DNA from: Branchiostoma lanceolatum
Lineage: Eukaryota > Chordata > Leptocardii > Amphioxiformes > Branchiostomatidae
Direction of reading: 5' to 3'
Length of the DNA: 64,000 bases
Assembly (NCBI RefSeq): GCF_035083965.1
Contig: NC_089725.1
Span: forward strand, 24,437,925 to 24,501,924
A program made the translations under genes and the position numbers. The notes under the pieces are model-generated. The model did not search any database, had not been told where the DNA came from, and saw only the letters and a program-made list of their open reading frames with translations. Shown piece by piece: positions 1 through 13,212 of this stretch; position 1 is the stretch's first letter; each line of letters starts with the position of its first letter.

Positions 1-3000
1 GGTCGCCAGTCGGCGCCCTTGCACGGGGAAGGGAAAAGTCTCGAGCGCCACTTTTTAGTTTTGATTATTGCAAAAGCTGGTGACAAATTGATTTTAAGCT
101 AGAGTTTTAGACTACCCACACTCTTTTCATTTCAAAGAAGGACTTTCATTATTACCATTTAATGATATTATCCCATCAATGAACTCTTTTAAAAAAATCT
201 TTATTCAACAGAATAAAAGAACATAAACAAAGACAACTGTATAATATGCTAACATAAGAATAATGAACTCTTTAATTACATTACCTATCAGATATGACGT
301 TAGAAATTACAATTGGAAAGTGTTGCTACATGCATCTCCCGCATCGATATGAAACAGGCAATTTGTAATGCAAATTTCAATTTCAAACGTCATCGAAGCG
401 GCTCCATACCTTGTCCTTACGTGAACCCGATCGTTTGAAGCTTTACATCTGTCATACAAACAAAAAAACCGCAAACATTGCTGCACCACGCTTAGCTTCG
501 GGTCTGTATCTTCATAAATTGTCGTTTTACAGTCAGACTATCAGAGTATGCCTATATATCATTCTCCTATGTAGAGCCGTCCCGTTGGCATTAGTCATTG
601 TCATCGGGATCGACGGCTTTGCGTACTATATACATGTACGTAGGAGAAGGATGCCTTTGGAGTATGGACCAGTGATGAATTCTAATACATTGCTTTTCTT
701 TTCTTTTCAATCATTTTTATACGACAGGTATGGTGTTTTTGAGCTTTCATATCGCATTGCACTAAAGGGAGAATTTAGACGCTAGGAGGGTGAGTTGCAG
801 GGAAGCATTTTCTATTAAAAGATTACCGGCTCCGTGATTCATTTCCACAGCCCTTGAATTTTGTAGAAAACATATATTATGTCTGCAATGGTCACTAGAT
901 AAATATCATATGGATGAGCCTTCATCTCTTCCCGAAATATAAGTCATGTCAGACTTTAGAAAATAAGAATTGGAAAAGGCACGCGACAGACGTGTCAGAG
1001 GGATGCTAATGTTACAAGGTACCGTATTGTCCACCCACCAACACGCGCATTCTCAAAGATTAATTGGGTACGGGTATAATCACCATTCAGGGTCGGTTTT
1101 CAGGTCTAGGTACTAGGTGGTGATTCAAATCGCAAGAGGTTTTTCCGGTCCACACTCGGACTGTCAGATTTACACACCGCATTGGCATGCTTGACTAGGT
1201 TTTAAGATAACGTGTTCTGAGCCTTGATTCTAAAATCAGTACAGGAATGTATCAGTACAGGAAGTATACAGCGCTAGCCGATGTGAGCCCTTGACAACTG
1301 CTCAATGTTGCAACAGGTGGTTGCCACATGCTAGGGTAAGGTGAAGGCTTGCTGCCTTCATTGTGTACAACTCATGAATCGCTCCAACAATCTACAAAGA
1401 ACGAACAGCGAAAACAACAAGGGCTAAGCGGATAAAGGCTTTGACAGAGTCTTTATGCAACTAAAACACATTTGGTGTATGTGACGCTTTTACACTGCAC
1501 ATGGCGAACGCCCTGTAAATATTTGCCGATCCGCCAGTTGGAAAGGCTTTTTGCTGGAAAACCACATCTTAGAAGTCGGAAGTTCAGACCAGACCGCTAT
1601 TGTGGAAGTATTCATCAGCCAGGTATCTTCAATAATTGATCTGAATGGCGTGTCTAAGCCTTTACAGCTGGTGTATACTGCCGCCGAAATGAGGCGATGT
1701 TAGAAAAATTCACAGCCTTTGATGCGGAAGAGACAGACAACCTTCATACAAAGCATATTCGATCAATCTTTGCCAAACTATTGGTCAATCACAGATCACC
1801 GAAAATAGTAAGTCACATGGCCAGATATTCATGTAGCCTGAATTCAATCAAGCCTCATGTGACCGCTCGCCGCCCTGTAACCGCCTCACAACCCGCGGGG
1901 AGGGGAGAGAAACCCCCGGACAGCTGGAGTTTGCGTTATACAGACTAATATTTATATAATTACAATGAAAACTTTTGGGGGTAAATTATAGGTATCAAAT
2001 ATGTAAACTGATGCAGGGAAGAATGCATGACATTATTGAACATAGCTTATTGACATTTGCAGAAGTATACAACAGATATGCAGTGACTATTCTCTGGACA
2101 GGACTGAGAAGACTACTTCATACGTCGTATGTGATCCGCAACTTCAATTATCTAGACAGTAAATTCAGTGTATGTATGTGCAGATATCACTGGGTATCCA
2201 GAGTTACCATGGAAGTAAACATAGAGTTTCTTGAACCTGTAAGATTCCGATGGGCGATGATTTGACAGAGCATTTCTAACGATCGCAAATTTCTTCTTAA
2301 CACCGCTGCATGGTAGGCAAGGACCATGACAGTCGGCACGTTTCAGCACTTCCTTTCTCGTCTCGGCATCCGTAATTGAGCGGTTCTCTGGCCACACGGC
2401 CTGCTGACAGTGCGCGTCTCGGGTCGCAGGGCACTCCGTCCCCACACCGCCATTTGTCCCCAAAAGTTACATTTCTTCATCTGATCATAACAAATGGTTT
2501 CTGGTTACTTTAGTGACAGGTTGACAGATCTAACAAGATAACATACGCAGAGCCGGGCACGGCGGAGATTCATATGGGGTGGACAATCTTGTTTACTGCT
2601 TGTCGTTTCTTTATACAGATAAAGCTGCGCATCTCTCGGTACAGATAGGTAGTCATGCATAGTTCGGACAAGAGGCTTTGACAAGCAAACTTCCAAAGTG
2701 CTTAACAAGTTCAGAAGCACAACAGACAGGAAGTTGAATACAATACCCGATGATCGTACAAGAATAGACACAAACTGTCTAAAGTTTACGTTTCAGGCGA
2801 TGAGACCATTTACGGATTTAGAGGAGCGTGTGCCCGAAGCACATCTTTGCATGATGTGTTACAATGTACACTTGCCTAACACTATTACAGGTGTGTATTT
2901 TCTAATATTAGCAGTTACACATGCCTGTCCATGTACTACCACCGTTAGAGGGATGAGGCGACGGACTGTCCGGTACTACATTTACCCTAGCCTCCACCAG

Positions 3001-4338
3001 GCCTTCCTGGGGGTTACGGATTGTAGAATTCGGCAAAAAGAGGAATGATTGGCCAGTAGAGTCAGTCCACGGTAAGGTACACTATATTTCCCCTGCGCTT
3101 GCAAAAGAAACCATCTGGTGGCTAAACTTCCCTGGCAAATATTCGCCCTATAGCTGGCGTCAGAGCTGGTGGAGACTAGACTATTTGTCAAAACCACGCC
3201 TTCACGAATACCAGGGTTGTCATCCTCCATTTTCAATTGCCACATTCCCCTGTTAGTGCACTTTCCGACTTCTCCAGTTGTAAGAACAAGGTTTTTGTGG
3301 TTTTTGTCGTGGTTTCTAGATAACCTATACTCACTGAGCCAGTTCCGTATTGTTAGTGCTGGACATGGTCTCAAAACAGTCGAGATCGGACGATAAGTCC
3401 ACGATAACAACGTTAACGGCTATGCAGTGGTGTCAAATACAGGGTGTTTATAGTGTCGATCAACAAGATATGCACAGTGTAGATGAAGATGTCTGCCAAA
3501 GAACCATCTCATGAACAACATTCTTAGTCTCTGGATTAGCAGAACATTGCTATATTGTGAACCGATGCCGCATCATTATGGTATTGTTAGAATACACCTT
3601 GATAGACCCCAGTCGGAAGTGCGAAACTCGACCGGAGAAAGCCACGCGACGACAGACCGTCAGGCGATCCGAGACACACGAAGCTGACCGGGGGGCGCAT
3701 CCCAAGAATCGCACAATCAACACTGCTGTCGCCAGGTGGAACAAAGGACCAACGTCCTGGCGCGTGTTTCGTCACGCATAGCGCTCCGTCCGAGTATCAA
3801 CGTAACGTTAATGGCACGACAGAATGACAACCTAAATGGACCAAGACTTAAGTTTCCAACACTGTAGACGAGATGGTCTGTTAGATTGCTGTCAGACTCG
3901 TGCGCCCGGGCTATGTAGGGCAGTTCTTGGGAGTGTTGTTAGAGCTAGAGGAGAATGGGTATTGATGGGTTTGACTGGGCTTCCGGGTAAAGTTACAGGA
4001 AGCTATCTGTTGTCACCACTTAAATGTTTTGTTCATGTGCAAATAGACAAGTGCTGTGTTCTGCTGTGACAGACAGTTGCTTGCCAGGCCACGGAAGGGT
4101 GTGGCCCCTAGGTGTGATGCCCAGTACTCGTAGTTACCTTTATCACTGGTGCACTCACACATCGACACCACATTTTTTCCTCTCTTCATTGGGTTTTCCA
4201 AAATAAATTACAAATTCAAATACTAACAGCATATGGACATACATGGGTCACAACAAAAGTCTAATAAAAACCGAGACAATACATGTGCAGCACATATACA
4301 CTTACAGATAATTATAGCCTCCCTTATAAATATTAATT
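1..4338. other. Intergenic, no gene recognised
   Basis: Short open frames occur on both strands (for example 411-785 plus and 2982-3410 minus), but none resembles a known family, none can be joined through phase-compatible splice sites, and overlapping frames are open on both strands. I see no RNA gene or mobile element that I can define. Confidence 0.5.
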
Positions 4339-4559
4339 GTAATTTGCCTCCAAACAACATTGTTTAAGTATATGATTACATATCATTGTTTCCTTACATT
4401 TATATCATTATAATAGTTTTAAATAGTAGTAAACAATAGTATCAATAGTATAATGTAATCACACGAAATTGAGGATTGGACTTTTCATGTAATTTACCTC
4501 CAAACAATATTATACCAGTATATGATTACATATTATTTCCTTACATCTAGATCATTATA
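4339..4559. repeat. Diverged direct duplication in AT-rich DNA
   Basis: A segment of about 72 bp starting TGTAATTTGCCTCCAAACAA (4339-4412) is repeated at 4489-4559 with scattered substitutions; both copies share TATATGATTACATAT and a TTTCCTTACAT block. The surrounding 4200-4620 stretch is strongly AT-rich. It is most likely an old local duplication, with no coding potential seen. Confidence 0.6.
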
Positions 4560-4837
4560 TAGATGTAAAACATATATACATCATTATATGTAATAGTTTT
4601 TTCGACACCACATCTTGGTCGGTGATGATTCACAGCTACAAGCTTTGTATAAACCTTGTGTTGTACAAGGAGACATCTAAATAACTGGCAGAACTCAAAA
4701 CCAATCCTGGGAAAACGTGAAGGTGTTAGAATTACCTGTACTTCTGCTCAAATCGTCATTCTCATTTTCATCGACATCATCCTCTATCTTATCACTGCCG
4801 TCATCATCATCATCATCGTAACTGTAATTCTTCTCTT

Positions 4838-4948
<111 letters not shown>

Positions 4949-4982
4949 TTCACAATATCATCATCTTCACAATATCATCATC

Positions 4983-6118
4983 CAAACTCTTCCTCACCAC
5001 TGCCGCCATCAGAACCATCTGCCACGGCCACACCAATGCCTCATCGCTATCATGATCCACAGACACCTTCCTTCTCTTTCCTCCCATTGCCTCAACATCG
5101 CGGTGCGAACATTATTACTGCTAATCAAGAATCACGATACTCTTCATCCCAACCTGCAAAGTCACTTCCACATATCGCCACCATTTATCTTTACTGTGTG
5201 TCGTATTGCATTTATATACCATAACATCGGCTAAAAGTTTCATCCTCCGAGTGATTGTTGACCCGATGGCCGCCCCGCCGCTGCCTTCAAAGGAATCAGG
5301 CTATCAGATCAGCCTGCTCAAGGTCTTCTTTCAAGTCGTCAACAGATCGTCCTCCTGAGATAAGAACTTAGCGCAGCGGATGTGGAAATAACCACCGTCA
5401 AGCCGAAACTTTTTATGTTATTGCCAACAGACTGATTTGAAGCCTGGTCAGCGTAACACAAACTCTCGCCGTCCAGGGCTTTAGGGCCGATGAGTGGGAG
5501 GGTCACAAGGGGGGCGACTTAATCAGCCTGATCTGAACCCCATGTCCCTAATGAGACTCCTCGTCAAATTGAATCAAGGAAGTGCAGCAAGGCAGATATT
5601 TTAAACCTTTATTTACTTTTCTATGCGTCATTCTGGTCAGGAAGTTCCTGAGAGAGGGTCGGGCTATCTCGGTGGGTGGCGGCTTCCCGCCCTGAACCCA
5701 CCGTGCGTGTGTCTATCCTTCATATCATGTATCCACGATTTCACGTCAATAGACAACGGTTCACGGAGATTCTTCATTAAAAAACTCGATTGCCGTTTGT
5801 CTTTGGTGCTAAGACCACTGAGGTTTGTGTTTTATGGATAAGAGTGACCTAGAATACGGAGGAGGTGGAAAGATGTTTACAAGTAAATTTATCCGTCGTA
5901 CTTGTTTTGTGGGTCATCAATTTTGTGGCCTTCATTTCTATATTTCTCTCTAGTGGTGATGCACTTCTTTTCTGCTCCACCTGCCGCAAAAGACGTACAT
6001 CACTAGAAGAGAGAGTCAGGGTGCGTGTCAAATCTGTTCATATCTTTTCGCGTCCCTCTAGATTATGCTGCTTTTCTGTAACATGATGTTTCAGATAGAT
6101 CATGTAACATTGGTCCAT
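4983..6118. other. Intergenic, no gene recognised
   Basis: Mixed-composition DNA. Open frames here are under 75 codons and match no family I know. No splice-consistent model was found. Confidence 0.5.
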
Positions 6119-6175
6119 GTTATAAACTAGTGATACCGCGATGGACCGTCCATCGCAGTATCACTAATTTATAAC
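6119..6175. repeat. Short near-perfect hairpin
   Basis: A 57-bp inverted repeat starts GTTATAAACTAGTGATAC and ends in its near-complement. The centre is GATGGAC-C-GTCCATC, so the loop is a single base. Arms are about 28 nt with two or three mismatches. It could be a minimal foldback element; no target duplication is obvious. Confidence 0.75.
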
Positions 6176-6555
6176 TTCACAGTACAGTATAAGCCCTTGG
6201 AAACACATCAGCATCCTTTCTTCTAGTCAGATGTGCTGCCAGGCTACATGAACACGCTTTTTGGGGGCACGATTCTTTGTCTCGTCGCTACACACTTGTA
6301 AATGGAGCGCAGATCTACGCATCTCAATATTTCCACCTTTCCCCGTGCGAACACATCTATAATGCGTACAATATCCACAACCAGCAGTGTCTACAACCAT
6401 CGGTGTCTGACTCACTCAACACCTCCAACGTACAGTACTGCCGGTGTCAGCTGACAATTCAATAATCGACAGGACAAGACAGCAGGTCTAGAGTTACACT
6501 TTAGCTAACAAAACATGCAGGAAACAGAGTCCTCGGATGACACTTTACATACAAC

Positions 6556-6683
6556 AGGTTACTCAGAAACTCCTCGATAAAATCATATTAGCCCAAAAGT
6601 ATCATATTCGGAAGGTCTCTCAGAGGTTACTCAGAAACTCCTCGATAAAATCATATTAGCCCAAAAGTATCATATTCGGAAGG
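6556..6683 (+). repeat. 68-bp tandem duplication
   Basis: The unit starting AGGTTACTCAGAAACTCCTC at 6556 recurs at 6624 with no differences that I can see over about 60 bp. The lack of divergence implies a very recent duplication. No gene overlaps it. Confidence 0.9.
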
Positions 6684-7467
6684 AAAGAACTTCTACAGAC
6701 GACGCCCTCCCGCTGTTTATGTGTATTCTCCCCAGGGGGCTAGGACCAAGTCAGTAAAAAGGAATTCCATGGTCACTTTTTTGATACGCAGTAGAAATCG
6801 GTGCATTACACCGTCGCTGCAGTTTCTTCCTGTGGACTACAGGTGTCGCTTTTACTCACCCTGGGCTTGGTAGTCGACTAGTCGGCACTTGAGGTCCGCC
6901 AGCTAGATTCGCACGGTTTTGGAAAAACTGCCGTCCACGATTATTGGCAGAATGAAAACTTGTTTTTGTGACATGGACTTTCAGTGGTATGTTTGTCAGA
7001 GCGTGGGAGGTGATGAACGCTGGGCATTGCCACATCTCCAGTGACCTGAACGTTGTTGTTTCTCCGAGTTGACGAGGACGACACTTTGTCTGCTAGATAT
7101 GTCCATTCTAATTAGGCACCCTATGTGCTGAAAACTAACAGACATTTAGCTCTAGTAGCTAGAATAGAAGTCAGAATAGTGTCACTGAACTCTTCACACC
7201 TCGTCTCGTAGGTTTTATCAGTTCATCTAGCTGGCAATCTACTAAGACAGACATGCATCAACTGCGGTCAAGCAGAGCGTTCGTTTCCCTACAGGAAATT
7301 CCCTTTCTAATCCAATAATCAAGGATTCTACGCAACAGGAAATAATCATACGACAGTCCCAGCCGACATAAAGCTACTTCTATTCCTCCCGTTTTGATAT
7401 TTGTAGCCTTAATCTACAAAAATAATGGAACAAAACAGAAGGGGCCGGTACAATTTTGGCTGGCAAG

Positions 7468-7594
7468 TAATCTCCAAACAGATTTACCGGTGGCAATGGC
7501 AGTATCCAAGGGGCAGGTGACCGGTGGACAGTTGGACTGCTTTTGCCCTTTGGATACTGTCATCGCCACCGCCAGTAAATCTGCTTGGAGATTA
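7468..7594. mobile_element. Foldback MITE, family TAATCTCC, with 9-bp TSD
   Basis: A 127-bp element starts TAATCTCCAAACAGATTTAC and ends in the near-reverse complement. The inverted arms extend inward through a GGTGGCAATGGCAGTATCCAA block, so almost the whole element folds back. It is flanked by exact direct repeats GCTGGCAAG (7459-7467 and 7595-7603), a 9-bp target-site duplication. Long terminal inverted repeats with a 9-bp TSD suggest a non-autonomous Mutator-like element. A full relative lies at 35811-35943 and a shorter one at 48949-49003. Confidence 0.85.
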
Positions 7595-7603
7595 GCTGGC
7601 AAG

Positions 7604-9729
7604 GTGATGTACTGGACGGAATTTCACAACTGAACTCCAAATGCAGTTTACTAGTACCTCAATGGACAACAATTATTCATCAGGGGTTATTCGTCAGCCT
7701 GCTGTATGCGGTAGAGTTGATACAAGCGAAACGTAGGTGGCATGACTTAGGAGCGTCTGGAAAGCCAGATCCGGTGAACCAGATCAGCAGACATTTGTGC
7801 GCTACAGGAAAGTACAGAACGAAACACATGCTCGCAGCGGGTACGCGTCGCCAGGCCCAAGCCTGGGATTTCGTTGACAGGCTAGTAGATCAACGTCTTG
7901 TTGAGTCGATTTGAGGAGGAAATAGGGGTCACCGGGAGAGGTAGCCCGACTTCCTGATCCTGTGGAAGGTCTCCTTGGCGGGAAAGAGCAGCAGACATCC
8001 AGAAAGTCTGCCTCTGCAGGGGGCCGTGGAAGGCCAAGGTTCGAACGTATTTCAGGCATCTCTAGAGGGTAGTTTCAGAGCTTCAATGCTCTACGCAAAT
8101 GAAAATAAATCTGTTTGCAAACTTTATGGTCCACAGAGGGACGGCGGCAGGTAGCAGCCCGTCGATGCGTCCGTGACAGCAGTATGTTGTCATCACCTTT
8201 GCCTCAGAGTCGGACGCTTTTCTATAGGGTCTAGGACCGAGAAAAAAACGCAAAAACGTTGTACACGCTTGCTATCAAAAACTGACATGGAATCTTTAAG
8301 TATACATAGGTACAAATGGTTGATTATCCTCATGTGATGTGTATCAAACTTTTTAAAATGTCCTGCATGAGCTGTCAGCGCCGTGCCTATACCTCAGCAC
8401 TAGGGGAATATTACCTTTGGCGCTGCCCTGAATGGACAATCATCCTCCTAATCCCGTCCTGATCTGTTGTGGATTACGAACTGGTAGGGGCTCAGTGTAC
8501 AATTTCCCAGACGTTATCTCTATTTTCTAAAGGCTTATGTCTTCTTTTGTGGAGCAACAAAACTATGTTTACAGCGCCCTGTCACTAGAAGGCGATTATT
8601 CATGCAACGTTTCCACTCTCTGATGTTTATCTATCTTTCATTCATTTCCCTTTTTTCTATTTCATTTCCCATTTCCTTTTTTCTCTCAGCTCATTTTTGT
8701 TCCTTCATTCCTTCTAAGTTCCTTCCGCATTGTCCGTCCCTGTGGCAGCCTAACAACCACCCACCACCCTGATCCCCCCTCCCCCATGGCCCAGACCTAC
8801 ACCTGGGTCTGGTACGTTAAGTGGTGGGAGACACCAAATACTATTACCAACCAGATCAGCGCGCTTCTGGCGATTATGTGGATTTTCTCGTAAGACCACA
8901 TCCACGCATGGTACATTTTAGTACAAAGCACTTGAGACAAGAACACCCCAGGAGACTCTCGGTATCAGGTACTCGCCAGGTTCCCAAGCCGAGAGACACC
9001 GAGTTTGGATGTTTGAAAAATAATTAAACATTGATTACGAAAATGTATTCAATGTTGGTCTATTTTGCTTGCCCTATATACATGTACAGCAGTTACCCAC
9101 AGCTCTCATGTACTGCTGTGTTTAAAACCATTGAATGGCTTTATAAAACGATAAGAATGTCGACAGAAACCATCCTTGCTCAAGAGGTGAAAAATTAAGG
9201 AATATAGCCCGAAACATTCTTTCTGCAACACCAACCTACTTGGCATTCTCCAAACTTACACGTTCCTTCAACACAATAGAATGGGATGACAGCTTACAAA
9301 TTCAATAGTGTTTATCAAGTGTGTTTATCTCGTTGGAGGGCGCCTCGGAGTCTGAATGCTCCGTGTGGGGCTGCATATTGAGGTACATACTTACATAGTT
9401 GGCATGGTTGTTCTACATGTCGGTGTTGTTTGTTTAAGGGCACAAACGATCGACCACTCTGATAAAGTAAAGGTTAACCTGTTTTGTTCACTAAAAATAA
9501 CGGACCGGCTGTAGTGTACGCTAGAAATAACAGCCCACTCACGTTTATATCAACCGAATCTCTCTGAATCAAGAGTTGGACTTTGTAGTGCGCCAGTGTG
9601 CCCTGAGTCATAATAGAATGTCGGACCGAGTTTTCGGCAACTAGCTTATCAGGACGATTTGGCACCATGCCTAGCGCCTAGAACTATTTCTATACGTTTC
9701 GCCGTCAAGAAGACGCCTAACGCTAACGT
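7604..9729. other. Intergenic, no gene recognised
   Basis: No coding region was supported. A pyrimidine-rich tract (about 8636-8720, TTCATTTCCC/TTTTTTCT-like units) is the only compositional feature noticed. Confidence 0.5.
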
Positions 9730-9782
9730 ACCCTAACCCTAATCTTAAATCACGCGGCAACCCTAACCCTAACCTTAACCCG
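9730..9782. repeat. Degenerate interstitial telomere-like CCCTAA units
   Basis: Two short clusters of CCCTAACCCTAA, each followed by a degenerate CTTAA unit, are separated by about 15 bp. (TTAGGG)n is the usual chordate telomere repeat. Only four or five units are present, so this may be chance or a repair scar. Confidence 0.5.
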
Positions 9783-12700
9783 TACCCGATGATAACCCGA
9801 GTCGTCCAAGACCCGGTGCCGACTCGTCCTGACTTTACCGAGCTGTCCAGGTGCCGAAACGCCATGATACCGTCACGATAGTTCGTCTATGAAATCATTT
9901 AGTCTTCACGGGTTTCGGACAAAACTACGTTGATAACACGTTTACATCGCCTTGTCTCAGGTCGTCGTAATGTTGCCCCGAGGAAGACATATTTCTGTAT
10001 TGATATCTTGTGCCCGTAAACTCAGTAATATCGATGAAAGAAGGACCAAAAGAGTGTCAAGTTTTCTATAACTGTTTCAAAATTATAAACTATCGGTCCT
10101 CCCGTTTGAGACTTGTACAGATGTGTCAATGATTCTGTCAACTTATTCAAGCCACCTCTGTGTTAACTTAATGAAAAAATGTCAGATGCTAAAAATAAGT
10201 TTACGGACTCTATAAGGGAAAGGATATCATTCAACATTTCATGGGTTGTAGTCTTGTAGATTTTTCGGCAACTTGATGATGTGTCCAACACTCTCTCTCA
10301 CCAGACGCAGACTACCCGCCCCTTCTGTAACGTTTCATGTACTACACATGATGTCATTGGGAAATGCGGTCATTGCCGTCATTGAAATAACTAACGTAAA
10401 AGCATCACGTGATGAGCTCTTGTCCAATCAACACCGCTGACACTAGCAGCAGGTGAAACTTGGTAGTGGACTTCTGTCAGACAATGGGAGGCTGGAGGTG
10501 ACGTAATGTCCGTTCTGTGCGATGATCCCCGACCTTGCGTGTGACTTCTATGTAAGCCTCTTGTCTTCTGGGAATCCCGGGTTTTGTCGCAGTTTGGTGT
10601 CCTTTGACTCGTCCGTAACTGAACTATTGAGTCACCTGTACAATAGGACACAATGTGTGGGTGGGGCATAACCTTTCATCAACAATAACACCCGAAGGCA
10701 ACTGCATCTCCATGCATGCCCCATTTCTCCTGGAGAATTTGCTCCAATTGTTCATTCTTTGAGCTCACCTTGACAGGTGTCTGACAGGGGCATAAAACAG
10801 GTGGGCGGGAAAACACAGCTCCTCCGCCGACCATCCATGTTGTCCAAATAGACACATCCTGCACAGGTGGTGCGACATTGAGGCAGGAATCACAAACACA
10901 CGCTGTGTTAGTTCTGCCTTTGGCAGAATGCAATCATGGGGCCAACAAAGGCTCCTTCACCACTGTCTTTTCTGTAGAGGAGTTGCGCTTTACACACGCA
11001 GAATACCGCGCAATTGCGACGCGCTGCTGCCGTACTCCGACCCCCATTAGAGCGTCTGGGGTCAGCTGGGTTGAAAGGGAGACTGAGGGGTGTGTTGAAA
11101 GGACAAGACATTAGTAAGGGGTGTCTGTAAAGCCAGCGTCGATTGTTTTCCTCTCCGGCCAAATGTACCACTTCAAGATAACACGCGCAGTACCTAACGC
11201 ACCGCGTCGCATGGCTGCCATCCCCTTCAACTCCTTCCGAGCGCGTTTCAACAATCAGAACAATGGTTTCTCTCACTGCCGACCCGACGCTGGGACCGGC
11301 TTGATCGATGAGAAGTTTGCCCCAAGTCGCGTGGCGATACTTCAGGCGTGTTTCAGATTAGGGCTGGCCGCGCATTCACCAAACCCATGGCGGCCAAGCT
11401 TCTATTTCTACGTTGCTCAAGTTCTTCTGAGGAGCTATCAAAATAGAAAAGGGCTGTTTTGGTTATCACAACCGGGCCAGGTAATTGAACCAATGTGCAA
11501 ACATTACGAGCAACAACAGATGGTAAAGCGATAGTAGAGGCGCGCGCGTCTCTGTGTGCTTGTTCTCTGCAATTATCCAGGACGTTAAGTGCTACACATT
11601 TGGCATGTTTTCTTTTCTCTTGGCGCAAACATTTTGGGACAGAACCTATTATGCAATGAGACCTCATATGTGCATTTGAAAGGTGAAGGCCATGGTGTCG
11701 TCGTGGTCATGTCGTCCAACATTATTTATGATGATATCTATGACTTTTCATGCATTTTCTGTCAGGAACAAGAAACAGTAGAACTACGGACTAGTAATCT
11801 CAACTCTACAGCCGTACATGATGCCGAGCACTCAGAAACACATCTGATTAAAATCTGTTCTCTCTGAAGGCGGTGGACATTGCCCTTCGGTCTTTATTGA
11901 TCAGATTGGAGCTAGATATTACTGATAGTGTGCCATATGCTGTTCGAAAATTATATCTATCATGTTTTGATTTTTTGTATGGCCCTCATGCCCTTTGCAC
12001 ATGATGGTGGCCCTGTGTGGATTTCAATGAGCTGGCAAATTACGTCATAATCTGTGTCTGTAGATGATAACACCTCACGAATGAAAACACAGTATCTTCT
12101 ATATAAACTAGACTTTTCCCCGTCGAATGAAAATAGACACATGGACGACATGTCGGATCTGTGGTCATGGCGGTCTCCTTCGACCCCTGAAATCCTGGGT
12201 CGGATTTCTGTCAGCAGGAAATGCCCTACATCATGGCACAGGACCCCGGACACAGCACGGCCTTGTGTCATGTTTGCCATTGGCTATTTTTGACCGAATG
12301 TGGATCTAGCACATGAACACATCAGATGCGACAAGTGATGAGACACTCGCACGTAACGTCATCACAACACCGCAGACACCTGTTCAGTTGTTGTTCCGAG
12401 AAGACCATCTTGTGTTCCAGGAAATGGTCACATTACAGGAGTCCCGCGGATACAGATGATGTACGAGCCACTGCTTGAGTTGCCCTTGAAGGTTAAGGTC
12501 TTGGGGAAGTCTCAGGTGTCATGATGTCTCAGACATTTGAAGTTCTTGGCGTGGCTCGTGTCGTAAGGAAATTGGAATGGAAAAAATAGATGAAGCTCTT
12601 CGCTCACTTGCCTTTAAACTCATATGATACATGTAGCTACATTATACATAGATATTTATTCTCGCCCAGCTTCAAACAATATCGACGTCGCGACGCATTA

Positions 12701-12949
12701 GACTTCGGCTTGGATGTTAAAAGACATTGCCGGCCCTTTGAACAGCCCTTCTCTTGGTCTGTGTGTTTGTAAGGAGATCGAACGGGACAGAAGGTCATGT
12801 TTGGAAGGACTGGAGGACCGGAAGCAGGAGGAACTGTCAGCCTCGCGCCGCGGTGTCCATAGGCCTGGCGTCCTGGTGCGTCGCTCACTCTGCCTGGCAG
12901 AAGCCCACTACTTCCCCACACAGACAATAACTTCCTTGCTTAGTCTCTT
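9783..12949. other. Intergenic, no gene recognised
   Basis: The longest open frame is 11121-11534 on the plus strand (137 codons). It overlaps open frames on the minus strand, resembles nothing I recognise, and has no neighbouring exons. I treat it as non-coding. Confidence 0.45.
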
Positions 12950-13212
12950 TTGTGTCTTATTTTGTGTCACATAAAGAGTAGGGTTTTATTTTGTGTCACA
13001 TACAGACTAAGACATAGTCTTATGTGTTTAGGGAAGAAACTAAGGTCTTGTTATGTGTCACATACAGACTGAGACATAGTCTTATGTGTTTAGGGAAGAG
13101 AGTCAGACGCTTCTAAGATTCTGTCACATAGAGACTAAGGTCTTATTTTGTGTCACATACAGACTAAGACATAGTCTTATTTGTTTAGGGAAGAGAATCA
13201 GACACTTCCAAC
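12950..13212 (+). repeat. Imperfect short tandem array
   Basis: At least three copies of a unit of about 50-65 bp built on TTTTGTGTCACATACAGACT, continuing through AAGACATAGTCTTATGTG and TTTAGGGAAG, start near 12988, 13051 and 13147, with partial copies at the edges. AAGACATAGTCTT is itself an inverted repeat inside each unit. No gene overlaps it. Confidence 0.8.

Noticed and set aside
11121-11534. 137-codon plus-strand frame
   Set aside because: No similarity to known proteins recalled, opposed by open frames on the minus strand, and no neighbouring exons.
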